Of a stretch of DNA of 64,000 bases, positions 1 through 9,492 are shown in pieces. The translations under genes were made by a program, and so were the position numbers. The stretch spans positions 82,208-146,207 of the forward strand of contig JAJUJL010000005.1 in assembly GCA_029265355.1 (NCBI GenBank), in the 5' to 3' direction. The DNA comes from Chloroflexota bacterium. GTDB lineage: Bacteria > Chloroflexota > Anaerolineae > Anaerolineales > UBA4823. The notes under the pieces are model-generated. The model saw only the letters and a program-made list of their open reading frames with translations, did not search any database and was not told the origin of the DNA. Within the stretch, counting starts at the first letter, position 1; every line of letters begins with the position of its first letter.

Positions 1-1137
1 GGCATAAGCGGCCTGCATCAATTGGTGTATTTCACTGGTTCCTTCGTAGATAATTGCCCCTTTGGCATTGCGCAAGTATCGCTCCACGTCGTACTCATCG
101 CTGTAGCCATAGGCGCCGTGGATCTGGATCGCCTGGGAGGCAGCCTCGAAGGAGGCATCGGTGGCGAACCATTTTGCCAGTGAAGTCTCACGGGTGTTGC
201 GCAGCCCTCGATTCTTCATCCATCCAGCCCGCAGATACAATAGACGCGCTGCGTCATAAGATTGTACCATATACGCGATCTTTTGCTGAATAAGCTGGAA
301 CTTGCCAATCTCCCGTCCAAAAGCATGGCGATCTTTGGCGTAGCGCAGACTGGCTTCCAGGCAGGCGCGGATCAAGCCGGTCGCTCCGGCAGCCACCGTG
401 TAACGCCCATTGTCCAGACAAGACATGGCAATCTTGAACCCTTCACCTTCTTCGCCGATGCGATTTTCCAGCGGCACAGGCGTATCCTGGAAGGCGATCC
501 AACCGGTAGAGCCGGCGCGCACGCCCAGCTTGCCGTGGATGTCGCCGGTGGTCACGCCGGGAGTGTCCAGCTCGACCAGGAACGCCGACAACCCATCGTG
601 CGGGTCCGGCGCATCGGGATCGGTGCGCGCCACCACCAGGGCATGGTGAGCTTTGCTAGCCAGCGAGATCCACATCTTCTCGCCATTCAGCACATAGATA
701 TCCCCCTGGCGCACAGCGCGGCTCTGCAGCGCTGCAACATCCGAACCAGCGCCCGGTTCGGTCAGGCCAAAGCAGGCAATCTTGTCACCGCGCGCCTGGG
801 GCGCCAGCAGGCGCTGCTTTTGCTCTTCCGTGCCCCATTGCAGCAAACCCAGGCTGTTCAACCCGACATGCACGCTCATCACGACGCGCAGTGTGGTATC
901 CACCGCTTCCAGCTCTTCGCAAGCCAACCCCAGGGCGATGTAATCCATACCCTGACCGCCGTAACGCACCGGCAGGCAGATGCCCAGGATACCCAGCTCA
1001 GCCATGCGATCGAGCACGAACGGCGCCATCTCTTGCTTGCGATCGTACTCCTTGATCACCGGTGCGACTTCTCTCTGGGCAAATTCGCGCACCATGTGCT
1101 GCACCATGCGGTGTTCGTCAGTCAGTTCAAAATCCAT
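1..1137 (-). CDS. acyl-CoA dehydrogenase (3' end cut by window edge)
   Basis: The first 379 codons of a flavin-dependent acyl-CoA dehydrogenase, which oxidises acyl-CoA to trans-2-enoyl-CoA and passes electrons to ETF. The ATG lies at 1137 and the protein starts MDFELTDEHRMVQHM, the usual N-terminal helix of the family. Visible family signatures are CFGLTEPGAGSD (FAD and substrate binding) about a third of the way in, the RHAFGREIGKFQ segment, and near the cut end QIHGAYGYSDEYDVERYLR followed by YEGTSEIHQ, which normally sits close to the C-terminus. Only some 10 residues should be missing. It diverges from the TPR gene at 1290. The acyl chain preference cannot be read from sequence; the catalytic glutamate is expected in the GTSEI region (short-chain type). 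Confidence 0.93.
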   Translation of the reverse strand, partial: MDFELTDEHRMVQHMVREFAQREVAPVIKEYDRKQEMAPFVLDRMAELGILGICLPVRYGGQGMDYIALGLACEELEAVDTTLRVVMSVHVGLNSLGLLQWGTEEQKQRLLAPQARGDKIACFGLTEPGAGSDVAALQSRAVRQGDIYVLNGEKMWISLASKAHHALVVARTDPDAPDPHDGLSAFLVELDTPGVTTGDIHGKLGVRAGSTGWIAFQDTPVPLENRIGEEGEGFKIAMSCLDNGRYTVAAGATGLIRACLEASLRYAKDRHAFGREIGKFQLIQQKIAYMVQSYDAARLLYLRAGWMKNRGLRNTRETSLAKWFATDASFEAASQAIQIHGAYGYSDEYDVERYLRNAKGAIIYEGTSEIHQLMQAAYA

Positions 1138-1277
1138 GCCTGGCTCCAATCAACAAAAGGATTCCCTGACTTGATTATATGCAATCCCGCCCAGGCAGAC
1201 AACAAAAAACGTAGATCGCCTGCCGGCGACCTCGGGGCAGAGGACGCGGGCGACATCCAATTGGGTCAGCCAGACAG

Positions 1278-1283
1278 TATAAT
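1278..1283 (+). promoter_or_regulatory. -10 element giving a leaderless TPR-protein mRNA
   Basis: A perfect TATAAT ends 6 nt before the ATG at 1290, so a start site about 7 nt downstream would fall on the A of the start codon. No convincing -35 box is seen at 16-18 nt and no ribosome binding site fits. Leaderless transcription is the simplest reading. Confidence 0.5.
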
Positions 1284-1289
1284 CAACGC

Positions 1290-2726
1290 ATGCAACCGCT
1301 TTTTCGAACCGGACTGCTGCTGCGTATTCTGCTGCCGGCGCTGATTGCGCCGCTGCTGGCCATCTCGCCCATCCCACATACGGTCAGGCAGAGCCTGAGT
1401 GATGCGCGCCAGTCCCTGGCGTATGGCCACCGCGCCACCGCCGCTGCTCACCTGGCGCGCGTCGCCCAGCGCCAGCCCTGGCGCAACGGCCTCTGGCAAC
1501 AAGCTGGTGAGCTGGCCCTGCAAGGCGGGCAGGCCCAGGCTGCCGCACGCTACCTGGAAGAAGCTGCCCGGCGCGGGCAGCTCAGCCCGACCGGAAGACT
1601 GCTTCTGGGAAATGCATACCAGCAAAGCGGGCAAATACAAGCTGCCATCATCAATTGGGAAATAGCCAGCGTCATGGGTGTACCCGGCGCAGAGCCGCAC
1701 GAACAACTGGCTGCCGCTTACCAGGCTACAGGCATGTGGGAGAAAGCGTTGGAACACCTGCGGAAAGCCTCGGCGCTGAATCCAGGACGGGCAGACTTGC
1801 ACTTTTGGTTGGGTCGCCTGCTGGCTGCCCGCCAGCCGCAAGCCGCCCTACCCTACCTCACCCTGGCGGGCAATCTGGATACCGCCCTGGCGCCGGCAGC
1901 CGGTGAGCTGGAGCGCGCCATCCGCCTTGCGGCAGTCGAAGGCGATCAGGCCTACACCCTGTTGGAATCCGGGCGCGCCCTGGCTGGTTTAGGAGAATGG
2001 CAATATGCCAGGCTGGCTTTCCGGCAGGCAACCGAACTGCGCCCCGATTACGCCCCGGCCTGGGCCTGGCTGGCAGAAGCGCGCCAGCAGGTGGAGCCTC
2101 AGTCTGCCAGCCAACTGGCGCTGGCTGACCTGCAAACCGCGCTGCGCCTGGACCCCAACTCGTTCTCCACCCACCTCTTCCTGGCGCTGTATTGGCGTCG
2201 CCAGGGCGACGACCAACAAGCCTTGTCTCACCTTGAAACAGCGCGCCGGATCGAGCCAGGCACCCCCGCGGTGCACATCGAGCTGGCAGAGACCCTGGCG
2301 CACATGGGCAAGGTGCAAGAAGCCCTGCAGGCTTACCAGCAGGCAGTCTCACTTCAACCGCAGTCTGCACTTTATCAACGTCTGTTGGCTTCCTTCTGCG
2401 TGCGCTACCAGTACCAAATCGTTGAAAGCGGCCTTCCGGCTGCAAGGCGGGCAGCGCTGCTGGCGCCCCAAGATCCAGCATCCCTGGACGTTATGGCGCA
2501 AACCCTGATGCTGCTGCAAGATTTTTTTAGCGCGCATCGTTTCCTGGCGCGTGCCCTGAACGCCGACCCCAGCTACGCTCCAGCCCAGGTCAACCTGGGA
2601 TTGCTGTACGCCTTGCAAGACGATCTGCGGGAAGCGCGCCGCAGATGGCTGTTCGTTATCGAACACTCGCCAGATTCTCCCGCAGCTCAACAAGCCCGCC
2701 GGCATCTGCAAACCTATTTTCCGTAA
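1290..2726 (+). CDS. tetratricopeptide-repeat protein, membrane-anchored
   Basis: A 478-residue protein with an N-terminal hydrophobic segment (residues about 7-30) that acts as membrane anchor or signal peptide, followed by many TPR units. Typical TPR fragments are ALEHLRKASALNPGRADLHF, AFRQATELRPDYAPAWAWL, AYQQAVSLQPQSALYQRLL and ARALNADPSYAPAQVNLGL. TPR arrays are protein-binding scaffolds, so the likely role is assembly or regulation at the outer face of the membrane. No catalytic domain is present. The start is the ATG at 1290, which sits directly after a TATAAT. It is divergent from the acyl-CoA dehydrogenase and separated by 68 nt from the following lipoprotein. The binding partner is unknown. 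Confidence 0.85.
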   Translation: MQPLFRTGLLLRILLPALIAPLLAISPIPHTVRQSLSDARQSLAYGHRATAAAHLARVAQRQPWRNGLWQQAGELALQGGQAQAAARYLEEAARRGQLSPTGRLLLGNAYQQSGQIQAAIINWEIASVMGVPGAEPHEQLAAAYQATGMWEKALEHLRKASALNPGRADLHFWLGRLLAARQPQAALPYLTLAGNLDTALAPAAGELERAIRLAAVEGDQAYTLLESGRALAGLGEWQYARLAFRQATELRPDYAPAWAWLAEARQQVEPQSASQLALADLQTALRLDPNSFSTHLFLALYWRRQGDDQQALSHLETARRIEPGTPAVHIELAETLAHMGKVQEALQAYQQAVSLQPQSALYQRLLASFCVRYQYQIVESGLPAARRAALLAPQDPASLDVMAQTLMLLQDFFSAHRFLARALNADPSYAPAQVNLGLLYALQDDLREARRRWLFVIEHSPDSPAAQQARRHLQTYFP

Positions 2727-2794
2727 TATGCTAAAATACGTCAAGTTTTGAAGGCATTCTCGCCTGAATCCCGAGTCATTAAGAGGATCTTGAA

Positions 2795-3439
2795 ATGAAA
2801 ATTCGCCTGCTTCTGATCATTTTGGCTTTGAGCCTGGCTACCCTGGCCTGCTCGTTTGCCCTGGGAGATACCCAGCAACCGGCTGATAACAATATTCTCT
2901 TCCAGGACGATTTCTCCGATCCCAACAGCGGCTGGGACCGGGTCAACGAACAGCAAGGCATCACCGATTACGCGGATGGCGCTTACCGCATCCTGGTGAA
3001 TGTCACCGACACCGATGTGTGGGCCAACCCCGGTTTGAGCTTTGACGATGTCAGCATCTCGGTAGAGGCCACTAAGGTTGGCGGAGTCGATGATAACGAT
3101 TTTGGCGTCGTTTGCCGTTACCAGGACAATCAAAACTTTTACTTTTTCCTGATCAGCAGCGACGGATATTATGGCACAGGCAAGATGATCAACGGCGAAC
3201 AAAGCTGGATTGGCGTCGACGCCATGCCCCCCAGCGATGTGATCAAAACCGGCAATACAACCAACAGCATCCGGGCGGATTGCGTTGGCTCTAAGCTCAC
3301 CCTATACGTCAACGATCAGCTTGTCGATGAGCAAGAGGACAGCACGTTGACATCAGGAGATGTGGGTTTAATGGCAGGCACCTTCAGCACGCCGGGAACT
3401 GAAATCTTGTTCGATAATTTTGTCGTCAGGCAGCCGTAA
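2795..3439 (+). CDS. lipoprotein with a LamG/DUF1080-like beta-sandwich
   Basis: A 214-residue secreted lipoprotein. The N-terminus MKIRLLLIILALSLATLAC is a type II signal peptide with the lipobox LATLAC and Cys19 as the lipidation site. The mature part starts with an acidic stretch and then shows NILFQDDFSDPNSGWD, the opening strand typical of concanavalin-like (LamG or DUF1080) domains, and ends with TEILFDNFVVRQP, the typical closing strand. Such domains bind glycans or act as structural modules; no catalytic residues are evident. A ribosome binding site AGAGGA lies upstream of the ATG at 2795, and an extended -10 (TGC-TAAAAT, 2729-2737) precedes it. It is probably transcribed alone or together with mtaB 35 nt downstream. 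Confidence 0.8.
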   Translation: MKIRLLLIILALSLATLACSFALGDTQQPADNNILFQDDFSDPNSGWDRVNEQQGITDYADGAYRILVNVTDTDVWANPGLSFDDVSISVEATKVGGVDDNDFGVVCRYQDNQNFYFFLISSDGYYGTGKMINGEQSWIGVDAMPPSDVIKTGNTTNSIRADCVGSKLTLYVNDQLVDEQEDSTLTSGDVGLMAGTFSTPGTEILFDNFVVRQP

Positions 3440-3474
3440 ACCGCAGATTAGGCCCTGATCACTAGCGGAGAACG

Positions 3475-4758
3475 ATGAAGGTTTACCTGGATACAGTTGG
3501 ATGCCGGTTAAACCAAAGTGAGATCGAGGCTTACGCCCGGCAGTTTCGACTGGCTGGGCATGAGCTGGTATCCGATCCGCGCACAGCAGACCTGGCCGTG
3601 ATCAACACCTGCGCAGTCACTGCCGAAGCAGCTTCAGATTCGCGCCAAAAGATTCGCCAGGTGCAGCGCATGGGCGCCTCGCGCACGGTGGTGACCGGGT
3701 GTTGGTCCACGCTGGAGCCAGGAGCGGCCAGTGCCCTGCCCGGCGTATCCCGGGTGATCGCCAACCCGGATAAAGATAGGTTGGTGCCATTGCTGCTGGA
3801 GCTACCCGAGCATGCCTTCGACCTGGAACCCGTGGAGCGCCAACCTCTACCGGGACTGCGTATGCGCACACGCGCCTTCATTAAGGCTCAAGATGGCTGC
3901 GATAATCGCTGCACATTTTGCGTGACGACTCTGGCGCGCGGTCCGGGGCGCAGTCGCCCGATTGCAGAGGTGATCGCCGACGTGCAGGCCGCCGTGCAAG
4001 GAGGCGCTCAAGAAGCGGTGTTGACCGGCGTGCACCTGGGATCGTGGGGAAAAGACCTGGGTGAGAATCTTCATCTCCGGCACCTGGTGCAAGCCGTGCT
4101 GCGCGAGACTGACCTTCCCCGCCTGCGCCTGTCCTCTTTAGAGCCCTGGGACCTGGATGCTGGATTCTTCGAGCTTTGGCAGGACGCAAGGCTGTGTCGG
4201 CACCTGCATCTGCCGCTGCAATCGGGCAGCGCTGCCACGCTGCGCCGCATGGCGCGCAAAACCACGCCACGCGACTTTGCCAGGATCATGTCGGCAGCGC
4301 GCTCGCTCGTCACAGATATGGCCATTACCACCGATATCATCGTTGGATTTCCCGGCGAAAGCGAGGCCGAGTTCCAGGAAAGCCTGGATTTCGTGCAGGC
4401 GATGTCTTTCGCCGGCGGTCATGTCTTTACGTATTCAGCCCGCGAGGGAACAGCCGCGGCGCGTATGCCGGGGCAGATACCCCTGGCGGTGCGCAAACAA
4501 CGCAATGCACTCATGCGGGCTGTTTTGGCCGAATCGGCTGCTGCCTACCGCAGCGCCTTTTCCGGGCGGGTGCTGGAGGTGCTGTGGGAGAGCGCCACCG
4601 CCCTGCACGCCGATGGCTGGCAGCTATCTGGCTTGACCGGCAATTACCTGAGGGTCAGCGCGCTGGCGCCCCAGCGCCTGTGGAACCAGATCACCCCTGT
4701 GCGCCTCACCGAGCAGCGAGCGGATGGCTTTTGGGGTCGCCTGCAGCTAACCGACTGA
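3475..4758 (+). CDS. mtaB: tRNA t6A37 methylthiotransferase MtaB
   Basis: A radical SAM methylthiotransferase of 427 residues that converts t6A37 of ANN-decoding tRNAs to ms2t6A. The N-terminal UPF0004 domain carries the three cluster cysteines Cys10 (DTVGC), Cys46 (VINTC) and Cys76 (VTGCW). The radical SAM cluster motif is CDNRCTFC with Cys142, Cys146 and Cys149. Downstream are the expected GVHLGSWG, HLPLQSGS and TTDIIVGFPGE motifs, and the C-terminal part has the position and length of a TRAM-like domain. The N-terminus MKVYLDTVGCRLNQSE is diagnostic for MtaB rather than MiaB or RimO. The ATG at 3475 is preceded by GCGGAGAAC as ribosome binding site. It is followed by a HIT gene and the SARP regulator on the same strand. 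Confidence 0.95.
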   Translation: MKVYLDTVGCRLNQSEIEAYARQFRLAGHELVSDPRTADLAVINTCAVTAEAASDSRQKIRQVQRMGASRTVVTGCWSTLEPGAASALPGVSRVIANPDKDRLVPLLLELPEHAFDLEPVERQPLPGLRMRTRAFIKAQDGCDNRCTFCVTTLARGPGRSRPIAEVIADVQAAVQGGAQEAVLTGVHLGSWGKDLGENLHLRHLVQAVLRETDLPRLRLSSLEPWDLDAGFFELWQDARLCRHLHLPLQSGSAATLRRMARKTTPRDFARIMSAARSLVTDMAITTDIIVGFPGESEAEFQESLDFVQAMSFAGGHVFTYSAREGTAAARMPGQIPLAVRKQRNALMRAVLAESAAAYRSAFSGRVLEVLWESATALHADGWQLSGLTGNYLRVSALAPQRLWNQITPVRLTEQRADGFWGRLQLTD

Positions 4759-4804
4759 AGATAACACCGTCCACTAAACAGAAGGTGGCGCCGAGAGCGA
4801 TGAG

Positions 4805-5149
4805 ATGAAAGACTGCATTTTTTGTAAGATCGTTTCCGGCAGTGCGCCTGCCCAGGTGCTCTTTCGAGATGCACAGGTAACAGCTTTCCGAGATATTCAC
4901 CCAGTGGCGCCCACCCACGTGTTGATCGTTCCCAACCAACACATTTCCTCGGTCAATGAGGTCACCCCTTCGGACGAACCGCTATTGGGGCACCTGTTCA
5001 CGGTAGCACGCCAGGTTGCCGAACAAGAGAATCTCACTGCGGAGGGCTACCGCTTGATCGTGAATACCGGGCGCAATGCCGGGCAGGTGGTGTTCCACCT
5101 GCACCTACACCTGATCGGCGGGCAGAGAATGCGCCACTCGATGGGCTGA
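4805..5149 (+). CDS. HIT-family nucleotide hydrolase (HinT-like)
   Basis: A 114-residue histidine-triad protein, the usual length of HinT purine nucleoside phosphoramidases, which hydrolyse AMP-lysine and related phosphoramidates. The HxHxH motif is FHLHLHLIGG with His98, His100 and His102; His100 should be the nucleophile. The N-terminal CIFCKIVSG segment is characteristic of the family. The start is the ATG at 4805, 46 nt after mtaB, and the stop lies 13 nt before the SARP regulator, so these three may share a transcript. A second, longer HIT protein of another subgroup is encoded at 16595-17053. Confidence 0.94.
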   Translation: MKDCIFCKIVSGSAPAQVLFRDAQVTAFRDIHPVAPTHVLIVPNQHISSVNEVTPSDEPLLGHLFTVARQVAEQENLTAEGYRLIVNTGRNAGQVVFHLHLHLIGGQRMRHSMG

Positions 5150-5162
5150 GCTGCTTCTTCGC

Positions 5163-8100
5163 ATGGTCAGCTTGCGAGTGCATTTGTTCCAGAGTCTGCG
5201 GGCCTATACCGCGCAAGGAAGCCCTCTGGAGCTGGGCTCGCCCACGGCGCGTTCGTTGTTTGCCTACCTGCTGCTCCATCGCGGGCAAGCCACCGACCGG
5301 CGGCGACTGGCGTTTATTTTTTGGCCCCGCGGCACAGAGTCGGCAGCCCGACGCAACCTGCGCCAGTACCTGCACCGCATCCGCCGCGCCCTGGAACAGG
5401 TTGATCCTGATACTACCCTGCTGGATGCCAATGATAACTATGTGAAGATCAACCCGGGCTCCGAGCTTTGGCTGGATGTGGATGCTTTTCGCAGCGCGCT
5501 TCGCCCCGAAGCCAGGCTGGACGAACTTCAGCAGGCTGTTTCACTCTACACGGGCGATCTGCTGGAAGATATCTACGAGGATTGGTGCCAGGCTGAACGC
5601 CAGGCGTTGCACCGCCAATATATCGACTTGTTGGACCGGCTCAGCGGGCTACTCCGTCAAGCTGGACGCCTGGAAGAAGCGATAACGACCGTTGAAAAAT
5701 GGATCCTGGCAGAACCCTACGATGAAACTGCTCACCGGAGGTTGATGGAGCTCTATGCATTGAAGGGCGACCGTCATCGAGCGATCCAACATTACCGCCA
5801 GATGTCCAACCGGATGGCGGATGAGCTGCACACAGAACCACTGCCAGAAACCCAGGCTTTGTTGGAACAGATTCAATCCGGTAATCTACAGGGCGCTGCC
5901 AACGAAGCCAGGCAAATTGCGCCGAAACAACCGGTTTCAATCGGGCAAGGACAAACTCCGTTCATTGGCCGCCAGGCTGAGTTGGATCTGATTGAAGGCG
6001 CTTACCAACGCGCTGCTAAGGGCACTGGAGCCTTCTTGCTGATCACCGGCGAGGCAGGCATAGGAAAGACGCGCCTGGTGCAAGAATTTCTCGAGGACCA
6101 TCCCCATGCCACCACGCTGGAGACGACCTGCCATGAATTGGAGGCGTTGCAGCCTTATGCTGCCTGGCGACCGATGATCAGCCAGGCCATAAAAATTCTT
6201 TCCATCGCTGGGCAAACTCGGCCTCGTCGATGGAGCAGCGCGCTTCACCACCTGGTACCCATACCTGAATGGGCGGTTGAAGCATCCACTGCTACAGCGG
6301 AAGAGACCGATGAGGATAGCCACGCCGATCGGGTAGCCGCCGCCTGCCAGCTTTTGATCCAAGAGCTTCTAGAGAGTGTTTCCCCAAGTCCCACGCTCAT
6401 CATTTTCGACGACCTGCATTGGGCTGACACCCCCTCATGGAATATTGTGATGCAACTGGCGCAAACGGCCAGAGGCTGGCCTGTATTGGTGGTGGGTACA
6501 TGCAGAATGGAAGACCTGCCGCAGGATCGCTCCCGCCAGTTGCGCACCCTGGAACGCAACCTTCTGCTCGAGCGCATTCCCTTGCTGCGCCTTTCGGCCC
6601 AGGATGCCGCAGTTCTTGTGCGCCACCTCTTGCCCAGGATCGAGCCGGACTCGCATTTCCTGCAGAGGCTTTACCAGGAAACGGAGGGTAACCCGTTTTT
6701 CATTATCGAGATCTTGCGCGCTCTGCAGGATACCGGACGCTCTGGCGCCTGGTCGCTGGGAAGCGGCGCCCGCCCCGTTCTGCCTCTGCCAATCTCGATC
6801 CAGCGCGTCATCGAGGGGCGACTGGACCTGCTCACACCCGAAAGCCAGGAAATGCTGGCTTCTGCGGCTGCGATCGGGCAAGCTTTCAGTTTTCAACTGC
6901 TCCAGGCCATCACACAGGCCCCCGAAGAGCTGCTGCTGACCGCATTTGAAGCCTGGGTGCAGCGCGGCTTGGTGCGCGAAGAAGCCGCTGGCTATGCCTT
7001 TAGTCATGATATGGTGCGGCAAGTCGCCTACAACACCCTCAGCCGGGCGCGCCGCCAGGTGATTCACCGCCGTATCGCTGAAATCCTGGAAACGACGCTC
7101 CCTCCGCTCCCGCCAACCCGACTGGCATACCATTACGCCCGCAGCGACCAGCCGCTGAGGGCCTTACCTTTCCTGATGCAAGCCGGTGAACAAGCGCTGC
7201 AGGCGCGTTCCTACCAGGAGGCGCGCCAGATTGGGCAACAAGCGGTCAGCCTGCTGGGGCATCTTCCCGGCCCACAGCAACGCAGCGAGCGGGTGGATTT
7301 AAACCTGCAGCTTGCCCAGGCTTATGCTTTCACAGGCGATCTAGAACGCGCCCAGGAAATCCTGGCAGAAACCGAACACCTGGCGATGCAAGTGGACGAT
7401 GAATCCCGCCTGGGGGGCCTGTTTCATCGTGCAGCGCAAATCTACTGGTTGAGAGGGATGCCAGAGCTGGCAGGCGACTATGCGCGTCGCTTGCTGCGCA
7501 TCGCTGAGCACACCGGCAACCAAAGCTTGCAGCGCGCCGCCTTGCGCATGTTGGGCAGGGTGGGCATTGCTCTATCAACTTTTGACGATGCCATCGCTCA
7601 CTTGCTGCGCTATGTGCAGTTCGAACACAGCGCCTCACCACCCGCGGACTTGCCCATTGTGTTGGGATACTTGGGGGTGGCATTTTCGCGGGTCGGCTCC
7701 TGGCAGCGCGCCCTGGAGGCAGCCCAGCGCGGCGTCGAGCTGGCAGAATCCGCCACGCGCCGCGCCGATCACTTCAGCAGCGTAGACCAGGCAGCCAGCC
7801 AGGCAGTGGCATTCACGCGCATGCAACTGGCATTCATCTTTGCCGATTTACGCGACTGGCAAAAATGCATCGAAACGTTGCCGGAGTTGCACAATTTGGA
7901 TGTAAATGCCGCCCCTGACTCAATGGACGACGAGCAGGCGCCCAAAAGCTGGCTGACGCCATTGGAATTTATGTTGCACACGCTGCGCGGCCTGGCGCAG
8001 GCGCATCTCGGACAGGCAAAAGCCGGAATACAGGTCATTCGCCCGGCTCTGGAATGGGCTTCGCGCAGCAATTACCGTGTTTTCCACTACCTGCCGCGCT

Positions 8101-8534
8101 TCTTTTTATCCGAAGCGCTGCTCCTGGCGCACCAACCGTACGAAGCACAGCTAGAAGCCCAGCGCGCCCTGGAGCAAGCCCGGCAGGCGGGGAATCGCTG
8201 GGCTGCCGGAGTCGGCCTGCGCTTGTTGGCTGAAGCCCAAGCGCGCCAACCTTCGCCGAATTGGAGCACAGTGGAGACCTGCTTGATCGAATCGATGCAC
8301 ATCTTGCGCCAGGTGCGCGCCCGCCCAGACCTGGCGCGCACCTTCCTGGCGCTGCGCCGTTTGTATGACCGGGCTGGTCAGATCGCCTGGGCGGTAGACT
8401 GCCATTTTCGGGCGACCAGCATTTTCGAAGAATTGGGCATGTTGGAGGAGTTGCGCCAGGCGCAAGGGCAGGCTGCCCACGAACGGCGCGGCGCGGTCGT
8501 CATCCCAGGACTGGCGCTCAAAGGGCCGAATTAA
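5163..8534 (+). CDS. SARP/BTAD-type AAA transcriptional regulator with TPR region
   Basis: A 1123-residue STAND-type regulator. Residues about 1-95 form an OmpR-like winged helix (RSLFAYLLLHRGQATDRR then RRNLRQYLHRIRRALE), followed by a bacterial transcriptional activator domain (residues about 97-240, with ETAHRRLMELYALKGDRHRA). A linker leads to an AAA ATPase: FIGRQAEL, Walker A GEAGIGKTR near residue 295 and Walker B LIIFDDLHWAD near residue 412. The C-terminal half is helical TPR-like repeats. This is the architecture of large SARP/MalT-like activators, in which the ATPase and repeats sense an effector and the N-terminus binds direct repeats in DNA. It starts 13 nt after the HIT gene. The stop overlaps that of the opposing gene by 3 nt (TTAA). 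The effector and targets are unknown. Confidence 0.88.
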   Translation: MVSLRVHLFQSLRAYTAQGSPLELGSPTARSLFAYLLLHRGQATDRRRLAFIFWPRGTESAARRNLRQYLHRIRRALEQVDPDTTLLDANDNYVKINPGSELWLDVDAFRSALRPEARLDELQQAVSLYTGDLLEDIYEDWCQAERQALHRQYIDLLDRLSGLLRQAGRLEEAITTVEKWILAEPYDETAHRRLMELYALKGDRHRAIQHYRQMSNRMADELHTEPLPETQALLEQIQSGNLQGAANEARQIAPKQPVSIGQGQTPFIGRQAELDLIEGAYQRAAKGTGAFLLITGEAGIGKTRLVQEFLEDHPHATTLETTCHELEALQPYAAWRPMISQAIKILSIAGQTRPRRWSSALHHLVPIPEWAVEASTATAEETDEDSHADRVAAACQLLIQELLESVSPSPTLIIFDDLHWADTPSWNIVMQLAQTARGWPVLVVGTCRMEDLPQDRSRQLRTLERNLLLERIPLLRLSAQDAAVLVRHLLPRIEPDSHFLQRLYQETEGNPFFIIEILRALQDTGRSGAWSLGSGARPVLPLPISIQRVIEGRLDLLTPESQEMLASAAAIGQAFSFQLLQAITQAPEELLLTAFEAWVQRGLVREEAAGYAFSHDMVRQVAYNTLSRARRQVIHRRIAEILETTLPPLPPTRLAYHYARSDQPLRALPFLMQAGEQALQARSYQEARQIGQQAVSLLGHLPGPQQRSERVDLNLQLAQAYAFTGDLERAQEILAETEHLAMQVDDESRLGGLFHRAAQIYWLRGMPELAGDYARRLLRIAEHTGNQSLQRAALRMLGRVGIALSTFDDAIAHLLRYVQFEHSASPPADLPIVLGYLGVAFSRVGSWQRALEAAQRGVELAESATRRADHFSSVDQAASQAVAFTRMQLAFIFADLRDWQKCIETLPELHNLDVNAAPDSMDDEQAPKSWLTPLEFMLHTLRGLAQAHLGQAKAGIQVIRPALEWASRSNYRVFHYLPRFFLSEALLLAHQPYEAQLEAQRALEQARQAGNRWAAGVGLRLLAEAQARQPSPNWSTVETCLIESMHILRQVRARPDLARTFLALRRLYDRAGQIAWAVDCHFRATSIFEELGMLEELRQAQGQAAHERRGAVVIPGLALKGPN

Positions 8535-9337
8535 TCCTGCCCATCCAGCGTGAGCTCAAGCAAGCCAGATTCCGGATCAATATCTTCGTAAAAACCGTCG
8601 CTGGAGGTTTCTTGCGGCTGCAATCCCCACCAATACTCCTTGCCGTCGCAGATCAAGGTCACGTTGGAATTGGTGAACAGCTTGAAATAGCCCAGGCCCA
8701 CACCCTCGCTGTTTTCTGGCACAACAGCGCTGGTGATGTTTTCGCTTTCCCAACCCTTGTTGACAATCACCTCACACTCCACACCAAGATGATTGGTGAT
8801 GCGCGGGTAAAAGAATTCCTGATCGCCCGCCAGGCGCGTGATTTCCACAACCTGGCCTGCTGCTACGTTTTCCACTGAACCGGACATCACATCTCCCAGC
8901 CCCCGCCCACTCGAGGTGGTTTCTTTGACCACTTCCCAATCCAGGCGCGAGGGCGAGGATACCAATATGAAAGTTGCGTCGCTCTGTGCAGGCACCTCGC
9001 CCTGCAGCGCACCGGCGATCACGATGCGCACCGGCAACACCAGGCGATTCTGCACCAGGACTACGCCCGGCTGGATTGCCCCCGCTTCTTTTGAGACAAC
9101 TGGAGAAAGGGCTGGCTTTAATCCTAGCGCTTCCGCCGTTTGGGTTGCCTGGATGGGAATTAAAACTGGGTCACGCACCGCCTGAGAGGAGAAGTAACCG
9201 CTGATCGCGGTGCCTAACACGGTGATCAACGTTCCCAGCAAGCCGCAAATGGCCACCGCAATTGCGCTGATTAGCCCGATGCGCGCCACCCGGACCTCGG
9301 TGGACTCTTGAGGATTGGAGGGGGGTTGAGAGTTCAT
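8531..9337 (-). CDS. membrane-anchored protein of unknown function
   Basis: I do not recognise this 268-residue protein. The chosen start is the ATG at 9337, preceded by TTTGGAGCGGCG, a good ribosome binding site; an in-frame codon 51 nt upstream has none. The N-terminus is polar (MNSQPPSNPQESTEVRVARI), then one long hydrophobic segment (residues about 21-48, rich in Gly, Ile and Val) anchors the protein with its C-terminus outside. The remainder is beta-rich with no cysteine pair or catalytic motif that I can name. It ends head to head with the SARP regulator and is divergent from the GntR gene, with about 80 nt between this start and the GntR promoter. Confidence 0.65.
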   Translation of the reverse strand: MNSQPPSNPQESTEVRVARIGLISAIAVAICGLLGTLITVLGTAISGYFSSQAVRDPVLIPIQATQTAEALGLKPALSPVVSKEAGAIQPGVVLVQNRLVLPVRIVIAGALQGEVPAQSDATFILVSSPSRLDWEVVKETTSSGRGLGDVMSGSVENVAAGQVVEITRLAGDQEFFYPRITNHLGVECEVIVNKGWESENITSAVVPENSEGVGLGYFKLFTNSNVTLICDGKEYWWGLQPQETSSDGFYEDIDPESGLLELTLDGQD

Positions 9338-9417
9338 CGCCGCTCCAAAGCGGTAGCAGGAGATGGGTGTATATACTGAGTATAGCACTTTCCGGGAAAG
9401 ACAACGCAGAGTAATGC

Positions 9418-9446
9418 TTGACTTACTGGTGTTTTTCCGCGATAAT
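9418..9446 (+). promoter_or_regulatory. sigma70-type promoter of the GntR gene
   Basis: TTGACT (9418-9423) and GATAAT (9441-9446) are separated by 17 nt. The start site should lie near 9453, about 40 nt before the ATG at 9493. Because the upstream in-frame codon at 9418 lies in the -35 box, it cannot be the translation start. Confidence 0.75.
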
Positions 9447-9492
9447 CCTCATAAACCTCTTAATATCAGATATTCTGTTCTTTGAGCCGATC